A stretch of DNA of 64,000 nt from Heloderma charlesbogerti (taxonomy: Eukaryota; Chordata; Lepidosauria; Squamata; Helodermatidae). Every line of letters begins with the position of its first letter. The first letter of the stretch is position 1. A program made the translations under genes and the position numbers. The stretch lies in contig JANEZZ010000982.1 of the NCBI GenBank assembly GCA_026122225.1, forward strand, positions 987,501-1,051,500, written 5' to 3'. The notes beneath the pieces were generated by a model that ran no database searches, had not been told where the DNA came from, and saw only the letters and a list, made by a program, of their open reading frames with translations. This document shows, piece by piece, positions 42,240 through 52,571 of this stretch.

Positions 42240-42700
42240 CCTCTTAGAATGATCAGCCTCTTTAATAAAAATGGCACAATCTCTTCGTAAGCGTGGGACA
42301 TTCATAGAGGATTTTTTAAAGTCACCAGACCATCTTTCCCTATATTAAAAATGTTGGGAGTAAAACTAGAATGGGCTTAATGCAAGCTGTGTTTACTAAT
42401 ATGAGCTCATAAAGTCCCAGAATGTTACTTCCTATTGGACTAATGGGTATTGCATTATACTTTATTAATGATACTATATATTTTTACAGTGTGTGTGCTG
42501 TCTAATGCCGAGTTAGAATATTCAGCGTACAAAAATATGAGGATTTGCTACTCTATTAAAGTAGGAAAAAGCTATAAAAGCAGGAATTTAACTGGAAAGA
42601 AAAAAATGCAGAAGGGATATTTTTAATGAAATGGGTTTCTGGGTGTAATTGAATCATGCTTTAACTACATTTAAACACAGGCTGCAGTTTGAAAGAGATG
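42240..42700. promoter_or_regulatory. Unique AT-rich block, possible conserved non-coding element
   Basis: No repeat or coding signature. Dense TTAATNA/TAAT motifs (GGGCTTAATGC, TTTATTAATGATAC, TCTAATGCCGAG). Function not shown by the sequence. Confidence 0.2.
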
Positions 42701-43318
42701 GTGTCTATTTGCCCAAGCTTTAGAAAATATGAATAAAGAAATTTTAATTTTAACAAAACAAGCCGAGCCCCAGAAAGGTTTGCTGGAAGGATATATAATT
42801 TTTAAAAAATATATCTTGCACCCAAATCCATATTCAAGAAGATATTTAACTACCACTAGTTGGATCAGAATATGGAGGGGGATGTGCACTCAAATGCATA
42901 CCCACCAAAAGCAAGGTAGTACATAGAGATGGCATCCATGCTCAGATACGCATTCTGATGAAGCTGTGAATGTGCATTCCAATGCGACTTCGATGGATGT
43001 GCATCAGATGTTTGTCCAGGTTTCTTAGTCTAGCAAAATGTGATACCTGTGCAGACGTGTGCAGTTTTCCAAACCCAAGTTTCATCAGATTTGTAAAACA
43101 CAAAAAACCCAATGACATTTTCTTCTCTCTCAAAACCTCACATTTTGATGCAACCTTCAAAACAGGCAAAAACGTGTCACATCTCTCTTCAGTAGGCCTA
43201 GTGCCAGAGGCGTAAACTTTCCCAGAGCCCTTGAAACAAGGTAGGCTGTAGATCTAGTCAAATAACAGCACAACTCTATCTATGTCTACTTAGAAGTAAG
43301 TCACATTGAGTTTGATGG

Positions 43319-43529
43319 TGTAATGTTATTAGGAACTAAAGCGATTTAGAAATGGTTGTATGGAGGGAATTAGTTCTGGGTGAGATCACCAGGGAAAGGA
43401 AGCTAAGGTGTATTTAACTACTTTCTGTTTTGTATATAGCTGAGTAGCAGCAGCTCACTGTTAAGTAAAGTTTGTTCCTTCTAATTCAGTCTCTGTGGTT
43501 CATTTTATAATCTTGCAAATAATACTACA
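43319..43529 (+). repeat. 5' LTR of a second gypsy copy
   Basis: 211 bp, TGTAATG to ACTACA, homologous to 32356-32568. It is immediately followed by TGGTGTCAGAAGACC, the position and form of a tRNA primer-binding site. Confidence 0.8.
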
Positions 43530-43890
43530 TGGTGTCAGAAGACCAACTGAAAAGATGGCAGTGAACATGAACCAGCGGAAGCCTCCAGGAAAGCTTGGTG
43601 TTTGAAGGAAATGCTGCAGAGAACTGGAGAAGAGAGAAGCAAGGGTTTGAATTGGGCTGCATTGCAAGTGGAGCACTTAAGAAAGAAGAGAGACTCCGGT
43701 GAGCCTCATTTCTGCATGTGGCAGGTGAAGAAGCAGGAGAGGTATTGACTTTCCAGTGTGATGATGGTGAAGATAAGTATAAAATTCAAGTCTTGATGAA
43801 TGCATTTGAAGTTTACTGTGTACCCAGAATAAATATTACTTATGAAAAGCACAAGTTCTTCACCAGAATTCAGAGCGAAGGAGATTGTGA
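43530..43890 (+). pseudogene. gypsy gag N-terminal fragment
   Basis: After the primer site the plus strand encodes parts of gag with frameshifts: FQCDDGEDKYKIQVLMNAFE and INITYEKHKFFTRIQSEGD (43750-43885), the conserved gag segment of this gypsy group. It ends abruptly near 43890, where unrelated sequence begins. Confidence 0.7.
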
Positions 43891-44225
43891 GCAGAGATGG
43901 GTAATAAAGAGACAGACACATGTACTTGGATACAAATTGGGCCACATTCATTGGAATATCTGCAAAGGGGAAACCCAGGACGGGCACTAAACTGTGCCAG
44001 CCGCAAGCTGGCACTGCAATGGGTGAAAACACATCCACAGTCTGTGGAGTGGAGTGTCAGCATCACCACCGCACAGGGCTACCCCTTAGGAGGAGGTAGA
44101 GCTTCCCCTATCACCGCACCCCGGCCCGCGAAACACCGGGTGGGTGAGTTGAGTCGGCCTCACAGGTAACCCTTATCCCCCCGATGGGCCGCACAACCCA
44201 GAGTGGAGGCCTCAGGCATCACCTG

Positions 44226-45075
44226 TCACCAGAAAAGTGCCCCTGAATGCTCACCATCCCTATTCTCGTCCCCATTGCCCATCCTCGCAGCCACCAGGAG
44301 TGACAAGCCTATTGCGTAGTCAACCTCCCCCCACCTGTGCTGAAGAACTTCTCGCAGGCCCCTTTGCAGGTCCAACAGAAATATGTCATTGCCGATCGGA
44401 CAGGTGCACGCCGTCCTGTCTATAAAGCTCTGCCCACATCCTAATAATTTCCGGATGAGAGATGATCGCCTCACCATTCAAATTTAGCCCTAAGGCCATC
44501 TCCCAGTTCACTTTCTGATGGGCCCTTTCCATGGCCCTCTGGTTCCAAACATTCCTCCAATCAGTTCGAGGAAGCAAACAAGACCAAGTGATGGTTATCC
44601 CTGGCCAACTGTGCCAGATAACCTGGAAATCATCCAAGGCCCACAGGATGAGGCTCTTCTTGCCTTTCACACAACCAAGGTCATTCCCCCCTAGATGCAG
44701 CTCCAGAGCCTGTGGGGGGACACGCACCACACCTTGATGGAATAGAGTGGGAAGGAGGTGCTCTTTCCGCATGCCGCATCTGCCAAGCCACTGAGCACAG
44801 GCATGCTGGGACAGTCCGAGCTGGGATCTGCAGCCTGACCAGCAAGCCCTCCAACTGGCCCAGAACACCATGCTGTGTCCACATATGAGCATACGCACAG
44901 GTGCACGTCCCTTCCATCCATCTAAAGAAAGTAAGGGCAAGAAAAGGAGAGGCTTATCACTGGAGTCCAGTACTCCAGCAATGGACACGGGGCCATAACT
45001 GGCTACAACTGCTGCAGCCGGATTTGAGAGCCAGAAAGCCCAGAGGTCTATATCTACAGGAGGCCCTTGTACCAT
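44226..45075 (-). pseudogene. SGNH-hydrolase-like ORF of a retroelement relic
   Basis: The minus frame 45075-44386 has the block order of an SGNH/GDSL esterase fold: ILICGHSMVFWA-type block I (here MLICGHSMVFW), LELHLGGNDLG as the Gly/Asn block, and RQDGVHLSD as the Asp-His block. After a frameshift, GNDIFLLDLQRGLREVL continues at 44440-44330. Domains like this occur in some tyrosine-recombinase retrotransposons (Ngaro/DIRS type) and in CR1 ORF1. I see no recombinase or reverse transcriptase next to it, so the class is open. Confidence 0.55.
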
Positions 45076-45424
45076 GAGCTATGAAGTGCATCATGGCTTA
45101 CGCTACCTAGGTACACGACTCTTGATAAGAACATCTGGCATGGACTCTGGAAGTGCCGCACACACACCCCGGGGGGGGGGAACTTTACCATAGCCTTTAC
45201 ATGCTGTTATTCAACAAAGCGATGGCACTGGCATTCTACCAGTCAGTTATATGAGAAACCAGATATTGTGAAACCAGATATTGTGCAGGAGGCCATGCAA
45301 ATTCAGTACTACTACCAGATACATAACATTCAAATTGCAGGAGGACAGTGTTTTAATGACATGAGTAGAGGCCTTCCCTTCACACATGGAAGAATTTAAG
45401 AATTGGACATTAAGCCTTAAAACT

Positions 45425-45650
45425 AGGGGTGTACGGATTCCCCACCATCTTTTCCGGTGGGGAATCCATGGGCGGGGGAGGCGATCCGTTCCTCCCCCCC
45501 CCCAGAATCCTCCAGAGCAGTCCCGCTTCACTCGGATTCCGGGGGGGGGCTGGCTTGGGGGTGCTTACCTTCCCTCCTGCCAGCCAGAGCCGTTCACCTC
45601 CTCCCTGTCCCTGCCAATTGCTTTGTCTTAAACAAACAAAAAAGGCGATC
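45425..45650. mobile_element. hAT/PAL-related left end
   Basis: TAGGGGTGTACGGATTCC followed by the hairpin GATTCCCCACC...GGTGGGGAATC, then GGAGGCGATCCGTTCCTCCC as in copies 5 and 6. A reverse-strand GGTAAGCACC lies at 45560-45570. No right end found. Confidence 0.5.
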
Positions 45651-45656
45651 AGGAGG

Positions 45657-45773
45657 ATGTGCCCATAGACTTATACTCAAATAGAGTCATGAATCTTGAG
45701 TATAAGTCTACATGTCCATAGGCTTATACGCAAGATTCACAGCTCTATTTTGCATATAAGTCTATGGGCACAT
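45657..45773. repeat. Nested hairpin built from TATAAGTCTATG
   Basis: Outer arms of 19 nt are perfect: 45657-45675 and 45755-45773. An inner pair, GAATCTTGAGTATAAGTCTA and TAGGCTTATACGCAAGATTC, forms a second stem. The 12-mer appears four times in alternating orientation. Confidence 0.75.
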
Positions 45774-45817
45774 GTGATCAGCAGGGTATTACTCTGCACC
45801 AGCCTTCCTGGCCCCGT

Positions 45818-45864
45818 TTATCGATACCATTATCGATACCATTATTAGCAGGTTTATCGATACC
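45818..45864. repeat. Three TTATCGATACC copies
   Basis: TTATCGATACC occurs at 45818-45828, 45830-45840 and 45854-45864. The first two are 1 bp apart. Meaning unknown. Confidence 0.6.
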
Positions 45865-46071
45865 TGTCCCATTAACTTTTATTCACAGGATGGGGGAAGA
45901 AGTATATCTACCAACTCACCCCTCCATAACTCCTTTGGTAGCTGGCACTAGATAATATCAAACAGGTGGTTGAACTAACAATTGGAATTGCATCTTTACG
46001 GACTTTAACATGAAGGTCCTCCCTCCCTAAGGTTGAGTGAGATTGTACAATTGGGCCAGGGGACATCCACC

Positions 46072-46990
46072 CTAGCTATACCACTGTCCCGTGTAATGTG
46101 CCCTGGTGGAGAACAGGCCACTTCGGTCCCAGGTCATGCAAGCACATGACCCTTCTCCCTTCAGTCCTGAGTTACTGTGGCAAAGGCATAATAGCCTGGG
46201 ATGGTTCCGCCACTGCAGACACCAGGAGATGGCTGATGCAGGGGAGAGGGTTGATCCTGCCGCTGCTGACACTGATGTTGACCCGGCAGGCACTAGGTAA
46301 GTATAAAACTTCAAAAGGTTTAATAATACCAAAGTGCCCTGAGTTTGAAGTTACTGGCATAGAGGATTGAAAGCCAGCATTGATATCACTGACCGACATA
46401 CTATACCAAATGACCACACAGAATGGCTTGGTTCTGTGAGAGCTGCAGAAGGAACTGGGCCCAAGACCTGTGGCAGAGCTGTGCCGGAAGAAGCCTCGAT
46501 AGCGTCCAAACATTCTGAGTCCGGAATTGACAACATAGAAGGCTTAACCGGCCTGGATGTCACTGACCCAGATGCTTGACCTGATGACATGGGATGGCTT
46601 GACCCTCCAATGACTGCAGAAGGAGCTGGGCCCATAACCTGTGGTGGAGCCAGTCTGGAAGAAGCTTCAATAGTGACCATGCATGCTGGAACAGAAAGCA
46701 ATAAGCTATGCTGGGTCTGTCTCTGAGTTGGTTCAGGCCAGAGCCTTCTGCCATATTCACAACAACAGGCAAAGGGGTGGGCACGCACAATCCCTTTGTC
46801 TTTCACCTCTGCCTCAAATCTAGCCCATAAAGATAAATCTGGCGCAGCCTCCTTGACCAAGGAAAAATCATGCCTCCACCAAGGCTGGTTGGCTGGTGGG
46901 CGAAGTGCTTTGCCCTCCTCATTCTTGCCCCCTATCTTTTCTTGTGGGGGATCTTGTTAATATCAATGGGTGCCTTGGCCCCAGAGAAAC
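46072..46990 (-). pseudogene. Pro/Ser-rich repeat ORF of a retroelement relic
   Basis: The minus frame 46860-46351 stays open through two copies of a ~60-residue repeat (TIEASSRLAPPQVMGPAPSA and DAIEASSGTALPQVLGPVPS). It is preceded by RFEAEVKDKGIVRAHPFACC. A homologous block lies at 47700-48060. I do not recognise a domain; gag-like function in the same relic as 44226-45075 is a guess. Confidence 0.4.
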
Positions 46991-47012
46991 ATTTTACCCA
47001 CTCCATAATTGT

Positions 47013-47198
47013 ATTTATTTATTTATTAAATTTATTAATCGCCCATCTGGCTGGTCACCCAGCCACTCTGGGTGATGTACAACAATAAGAACAGTTCATA
47101 CAATAAAATTCAACATTAAAAACATCACATTTCTAAATTACCCTAGCCCACCCCAAATGCCTGCCTGAACAACCACATTGTAATAAGGGTAACATCAT
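47013..47198. repeat. LINE-like 3' tail fragment
   Basis: (TTTA)n followed by AATTTATTAATCGCCCATCT and GATGTACAACAATAAGAACA resembles the tail of common squamate dispersed repeats. It separates the two homologous blocks of the relic. Confidence 0.4.
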
Positions 47199-47502
47199 TA
47201 GGAGCCCCCCTTATACTGAGACTGACCACTACGCCATTTGCGTCCCTGCTCTTTGCCATGATAGGCTACATAAATATTTACATAGCCAATCATGGCCAAG
47301 GGCAGAGACGCAAATGGCATCAGCTACGCCGGACACCATTTTGTTCTGCAGCCCAGCAGCGGATGGCTGCGGAACGAAGATGACAGCCCGGACCAGCCTC
47401 CAGGTAGGGTCTGTCCTGGGGGGATTTCAGGGGATAGCGGGGGGGTAGTCCGTTCTAAAGGATCCAGCCTCATTGGAGTCCATGATTTCTCCGCCATCAC
47501 TA
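47199..47502. mobile_element. PAL element, subfamily B, copy 10 (short)
   Basis: It has the CGCCATTTGCGTCCCTG box, one hairpin at 47256-47294 with both arms changed (CCATGAT/ATCATGG), ACGCAAATGGC, CAG|GTAGGG at 47404, and a decayed end CATCACTA at 47502. The left half is largely missing. Confidence 0.65.
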
Positions 47503-48545
47503 ATACTCCACCACGCCATCTCCTATAACATGCTGGGAGCTGTCGCACCCACGGCGAGATCCTGGCCAAAAAGCAGCTGCCCAGCAAGGTGCAGCTCACA
47601 GGCAGAACACTTCTCCTGCTCAAGGTGCCAAAGCCGCATACATAGCTGCCAAACAGGCCGCCGCCACTCCCTCACCCGCAAGAGCACATGCCACTGCATT
47701 GATCCTTCCTCTGCCAGAAGGGATTGGTCCCGAACTCCAAGCAGGAACAGAGCTGGAAGAAGCTTCAACGGCATCGAAACGCACAGCAAGAGTGAGTAAC
47801 CATGTACACTGGGTCTGTTGCCTAGTTTGTTTAGGCCACGAGCCAGTGCCAGTACTTGATCCAGCAGATGCGGGAGGGGCGGGCGATCCCTTTCCAGGAC
47901 TGTAGCTAAATTAGGACTCACCTCCTCTGCCGAGGAGGAGTCATGCCTTCCTTGCGGCCTCTTGACTGGAGGGTGAGGAGCCTTACCCTTTCCTTTCTTG
48001 CCGCCTTGCCCTTTTTGGGGGAGACATATTACCTAACAATATTTTGGGCCCAGGACAAATGATTCTGAGGGAGAGCTCACGGAAGCCCACCAGAATAAGG
48101 CCAAAAACTCTGACACTATACCACTTGTTACCAAAAAGTCAATCCTGACTATAGGTTAAACTCTCCGGGTATTAGCTAAAGTGCCTGGGATAACTTTCTT
48201 AGAATTTCAAAGCGGGAGTGGGAGGCTGCTAGGGCGCTGACTGCGAGATAGATCCCAGGGCCTACACTCCAACTGGCCCATTGCAAAAGACAGGGAAGAG
48301 CCCAGGGAGGCGTTTGGGAGGGGCACCGCGGGCAAGATTGCCAATGCGAGTAAGATGCCCGGTCAAAGAAATACTGACAAGTAGAAGGGTAGGACAGAAG
48401 ACACACAGCCCCCACCAAGCAGAGACACCCCCCTGATCAGAATTCCACCCCCCTGCTGGTTGAAATCCTGCCAGCCAGGCAATCCCAAAAGGGGGAGGCT
48501 GAATGGGAATCCTGGGGGGAGCAGATAAAACTGGATTTTTTAAAG
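47503..48545 (-). pseudogene. Second block of the Pro/Ser-rich relic
   Basis: Minus-strand KGKGKAPHPPVKRPQGRH, SSAEEVSPNLATVLERDRPP and FDAVEASSSSVPAWSSGPIP (48000-47715) correspond to the block at 46600-46990, in the same order. No domain recognised. Frame broken. Confidence 0.4.
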
Positions 48546-48612
48546 CACTACAGGGGACTTGAACTCCCAGCCTCAGGAGCAGGCTTCTCTTCCCACTGAG
48601 CTATACCTGCAG
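48546..48612 (-). tRNA. tRNA-like sequence, probably a pseudogene or SINE head
   Basis: On the minus strand: TATAGCTCAGTGGGAAGAG (A box), AGCCT-GCTCCTG-AGGCT (a five-pair anticodon-like stem with a 7-nt loop), and GGGAGTTCAAGTCCCC (B box). The loop lacks U at position 33 and the acceptor stem does not pair well, so I do not call it functional. Confidence 0.35.
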
Positions 48613-49275
48613 GTTGGGGGGAAGCCCCTCGCGGGAAACCCCCTCCCCATCACCCGAGATCCCTCACCAAACCTCAGGCCAGCAGGCCCCAGAAGATCAG
48701 GCGTCAAAATGCCGAAAATGTGAGGCCACCTGTCACGTGGACCCCTCCCCGCTCAGAATGGCTGGAAAAGCCACAGAATGGGCGCAGCCTCCCGTGTCGA
48801 CCAGCCTCTCCTCAGCTGGTGGCACACCAAGAAGGTGCGCTCCACTGGCCGGAGAATGCTTCCATCAGCCTCGAGGGCTGCCACTTGAGCATGCAGTAGA
48901 ATCATAGAATCATAGAATAGAAGGGGCTTATAAGACCATCAAGTCCAACCCCCTGCTCAATGCAGGAATCCAGCATCAAAGCATCCCTGACAGATGGCTG
49001 TCCAGCCTTTTCTTGAATGCCTCCAGTGGGGGAGAGCCCTAGGGAATGGGTTCCATTGTCATATCACTCTAACAGTCAGGACGTTTCTCCTGATGTTCAG
49101 CCGGAATCTGGCTTCCTGTAACTTGAGCCCATTATTCCGTGTCCTGCACTCTGGGATGATCGAGAAAAGATCCTGGCCTTCCTCTCTGTGACAACCCTTC
49201 AAGTACTTGAAGTGTATATCTCCCCTCAGTCTTCAATTCTCAAGGCTAAACATGTCCAGTTCTTTTAGTCTTTCC

Positions 49276-49731
49276 TCATAGGGCTTTGCCCCCAATCATC
49301 TCCGTTGCCCTCCTCTGAACCCTCTCCAATTTGTCTGAATCCTTCTTAAAGTGTGGTGCGCAGAATTGGATGCAGTACTCAAGATGAGGCCTAACCAGCG
49401 CTGAGTAGAGGGGAACTAGTACTTCATGTGATTTGGATGCTATACTTCTCTTAATGCAGCCCCAAATAGCATTGGCCTTTTTTGCAGCCACATCACATTG
49501 TTGGCTTATATTCAGCTTGTGATCTACAACAATTCCAAGATCCTTCTTGCTTGTAGTGCTGTTGAGCCAAGTATTCCCCACCTTATAACTGTGCATTTGG
49601 TTTATTTTTCCTAGGTGCAGAACTTGGCATTTATCCCTGTTAAATTTCATTCTGTTGTTCTCTGCACAGCACTCCAGTCTATCAAGATCACTTTGAGTTT
49701 TGTCTTCCAGGGTATTAGCTATCCCACCCAA
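49276..49731 (-). pseudogene. CR1 reverse transcriptase C-terminal part
   Basis: RMKFNRDKCQVLHLGKINQM, TSKKDLGIVVDHKLNISQQC and ALVRPHLEYCIQFCAP are typical CR1 blocks. The preceding GGIANTLEDKTQSDLDRLE follows the deleted FADD motif. Frame breaks after KALE. Confidence 0.88.
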
Positions 49732-49739
49732 TTTTGTGT

Positions 49740-49957
49740 CATCAGCAGATTTGGTAAGTTTAATAGTTGAACCACCATTCCTTTCCTCTGTCTTTTACTA
49801 TGCACGTATCTGAAGAAAGCCATTTTTGTGCTTTTAGCCTCCCTCACTAACCTCAGCTCGTTCTCAGCTTTAGCCTTCCTGATGCCATCTCTGCAATTCT
49901 GTGCTACCTGTCTGTACTCTTTCTTGGTAGCTTGGCCTTCCTTCCACTTCCTATATT
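49740..49957 (-). pseudogene. CR1 linker segment
   Basis: YRKWKEGQATKKEYRQVAQN, CRDGIRKAKAENELRLVREA: the segment between endonuclease and reverse transcriptase in CR1 ORF2. Its upstream neighbour is at 50866, beyond PAL copy 11. Confidence 0.85.
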
Positions 49958-50090
49958 TAGGGATGGCGGAGAATTTCTCCCCAAAACTTCGGGGGGCCGA
50001 GCACCAACGTGTTCGGCCCCCTGAAGAAGTTTCGGGGAGAAATTCTCCGCACCCCTCCACTCCCCACACCCCGCTCGGGATGGGACTTAC

Positions 50091-50184
50091 CTTTCCCGAA
50101 TGTCCCTCCCGGCGGCGGTTCGTCGGGTCTTCGTCAGGGGTGGGGGCGGCAGCCGATCTTTCGACCGGCTGCCGCCGCCGCCAT
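50091..50184 (-). other. PAL candidate first exon, 94 nt, frame broken
   Basis: Minus-strand ATG at 50184 (GGAATGGCGGC). This copy lost 13 nt relative to the 107-nt form and has an in-frame TGA at codon 17. The donor AAAG|GTAAGT (50085-50090 reversed) is kept. Confidence 0.4.
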
Positions 50185-50707
50185 TCCAATAAAAGAAAAA
50201 AAAATGCCCCCGTGATAGGCTATGTGACGATTAATGTAGCCTATCACGGCTAGATTTGCAAAGTCAGCCGTGATAGGCTACGTGAATCGTCACATAGCAT
50301 ATCACGGCTGACTTTAAAAAAAAAAAAGCGCGTACGGCTAATGGCGGCCCCCATAGGGAGCCGCCATTCACGTTCCTTGTTTGGTTGCTGTAGTCTACGT
50401 AAAGATTACGTAGACTACGGCGAAAATAAGGGCAACACTATTTGTGTTGCCCTTATTTTCGCCGTAGTCTACGTAAAGATTTACGTAGACTACAGCGACC
50501 AAATAAGGAACGCGAATGGCGGCTCCCTATGGGGGCCGCCATTTGCGTACGCGCTTTTTTTTTTTTTTAAGTCATCCGTGATAGGCTACGTAACGATTTA
50601 CGTAGCCTATCACAGCTGACTTTGCAGATCTAGCCATGATAGGCTACATTAATTGTCACGTAGCCTATCACGGGGGCGTGTTTTTTTTTTAACTTTTAAT
50701 TTCGCAG

Positions 50708-50841
50708 CCGGGCGAGGCGAGGCGCCTCCTCCCCAGCCTGAATTTCGGCCGGGCGAGGCGGGAAGCCTCCCCCCCCAGCCTGAACTTCGCGGGGAGAGCA
50801 GCGAAGCGCCTCCCCCCCACCGCGAAAAGCTGCGAGACCAA
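50708..50841 (+). other. PAL right-arm acceptor-to-donor stretch
   Basis: A T-run and TTTTAATTTCGCAG precede 50708; CCAA|GTAAGTGAC follows. 134 nt, equal to the stretch at 13087-13220. Confidence 0.3.
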
Positions 50842-50998
50842 GTAAGTGACTTTTGTGCACCCCTAATATCTATCCTTTTTTCCTTTTTTTTTTCAGGACA
50901 TCTTGAAGCTTTTTGTGAAGCCACATTGGCCTCTTCTGTTGTCTTCCACCTTATTTTCTTGTTGGAATTGTTTGTATTGTGCCTTTAGAATTTCCTTT

Positions 50999-51733
50999 TT
51001 AAAAAACTCCCACCCATCTTGGACCTTTTCTCATTAGGGTCACTTGCCATGGGACCTTACTTATCATTGTTCTGAGCTTATTAAAATTGGCTTTCCTAAA
51101 ATCCAGGACATGCATTTGGCTACACTCGACTTTTGCTTCCTTTAGAACCAAGAACTCAAGTATTACATGAGCATTTTCCCCCAGAGTTCCCATAATTGCT
51201 ACTTTATCCACTAAATCATCTCTCTTGGTTAGGGTCAAGTCAAGGATAGCCAGTCCTCTAGTTCCTTCCTCCACTTTCGGTAGGTGGAAGTTATCTGCAA
51301 CACAATTCAGGAATTTCTTGGAGGAGCCATGTTTTGCAGAATTTGTCTCCCAACAAATAACGGAGAAATTGAAGTCAACTCCACCTAACTTTCTGTTCCT
51401 TCTGTTCTTTCTGAACAAGTTATATCCTTCAATTGCTGTATTCCAGTCATGGGAGTCATCCCACCAAGTTTCAGTTAGACCTATCAAGTAATGATTTCCC
51501 TCCTGTATTAAAAGTTCAAGTTCATTCTGTTTGTTTCCCATACTCTGTGCATTAGTATATAGACATTGAAGACCATATGCTTTATAGTCTGGCTTTCTTC
51601 CTACATGTTTTTGAAGACTATTATTGGACGCTATTAGAACTGTTCACTCCATTGCGGTCATTAGCCTTCGTCCATTTTTGCCCCCAACTTTATGGCTCCC
51701 TCTCCCATAGGATTCATTTTAAAGCTCTCCTGA
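50999..51733 (-). pseudogene. CR1 endonuclease segment
   Basis: MGNKQNELELLIQEGN, GLTETWWDDSHDWNTAI (APE-type glutamate), DFNFSVICWETNSAKHGSS, LAILDLTLTKRDDLVDK, LDFRKANFNKLRTMISKV. A deletion removed the region between GGV and DFNF. It is a close relative of 37855-38885. Confidence 0.88.
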
Positions 51734-52571
51734 TTAGGGATGTATGAAAGTCACTTACCATTTTGCGGATCTGCTTCGCGGTGGGGGGGAGGCGCTCCGT
51801 CCCTCCCCCGGAATCCTCAATGGGGGGGAGGTGCTCCGTCCCTCCCCCCAGAGTCCTGCCCGGCCGGCTCCACTCTGCAGGGATTCTGCAGAGCCACCGG
51901 CTGGCTCCGCCCACAGCCAGACATCCGGCCGCTGGGCAGCAGGGATGCAAATGGCGGCTGCCGTAGCGGCCGCCGTTTGCGTCCCTGTACTTAACTGTGA
52001 TAGGCTACATAAATATTTACGTAGCCTATCACAGCAAAGTAAAAAAAAAACTCATACGCAAATGGTGGTGGCTACGGCGGCCACCATTTGCGTTTGCTAT
52101 TTTTCGCCGTTCTAGCCTACGTAAATATTTATGTAGGCTAGAACGGTGAAAAATAGCGAACGCAAATGGGAGCCACCGTAGCCACCACCATTTGCGTACG
52201 CTGCGCTCAGCCAGCCAGGAGACCAGCCGCCCCCGCCGCTGCCCCAGCCGCCGGCGCAACTGCAGCCCCGCCGCCCCCACCGCCCCCACCCCCGCCGCAC
52301 CCGCCGCACCCGCCGCCCCTTCCACCGCTGCCGCCCCTTCCGCTGCCCCCGCCCCTTCCGCCGCCGCTGCCGCGCCATGCCACCGCACCCACCACACCCA
52401 CCGCCGAGGCTGCCGCCGTATCCGCCACATCCACCCCAGTAAGTGCCGTCCCGGGGGGTTCTGTGGGGTGAGCGGGGGGTCAGGGGGCCGTTCCGCCACG
52501 GATTCCGAGGGGCCAAATGCCAGTGCATTCGGCCTCACTGGAATCCGTGGCAGAATTCTCCGCCATCCCTA
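51734..52571. mobile_element. PAL foldback element, subfamily B, copy 12, exact duplication
   Basis: 838 bp, TAGGGATGTATG to CATCCCTA, flanked by CTCCTGAT at 51726-51733 and 52572-52579. It has one standard hairpin (51997-52034, both arms changed to CTGTGAT/ATCACAG), a variant hairpin CCGTTCTAGCCTACGT...ATGTAGGCTAGAACGG (52107-52146), mirrored CAAATGG boxes on both sides, a 230-bp CCG-rich tract (52210-52430) and CCCAGTAAGT at 52435. The right terminal hairpin is ATGCCAGTGCATTCGG. Confidence 0.93.

Larger units (their letters stand above)
49958..50865. mobile_element. PAL foldback element, copy 11
   Basis: A 908-bp copy inserted in CR1. Hairpins start at 50211, 50267, 50577 and 50634. The centre is expanded: two GTCTACGTAAA hairpins flank CGAAAATAAGGGCAACAC and its mirror GTGTTGCCCTTATTTTCG (50391-50495). 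The donor-like AAGTAAGTGAC is at 50840. Flanks CCTATATT and ATATCTAT are similar in composition but do not align as a direct duplication. Confidence 0.9.

Noticed and set aside
47523..47921. Coding assignment of the plus-strand frames across the Pro/Ser-rich relic
   Set aside because: The internal repeats stay in one frame only on the minus strand, so plus frames are treated as shadows.
49950..50873. Target duplication around PAL copy 11
   Set aside because: CCTATATT and ATATCTAT look alike in composition but do not align as direct repeats.
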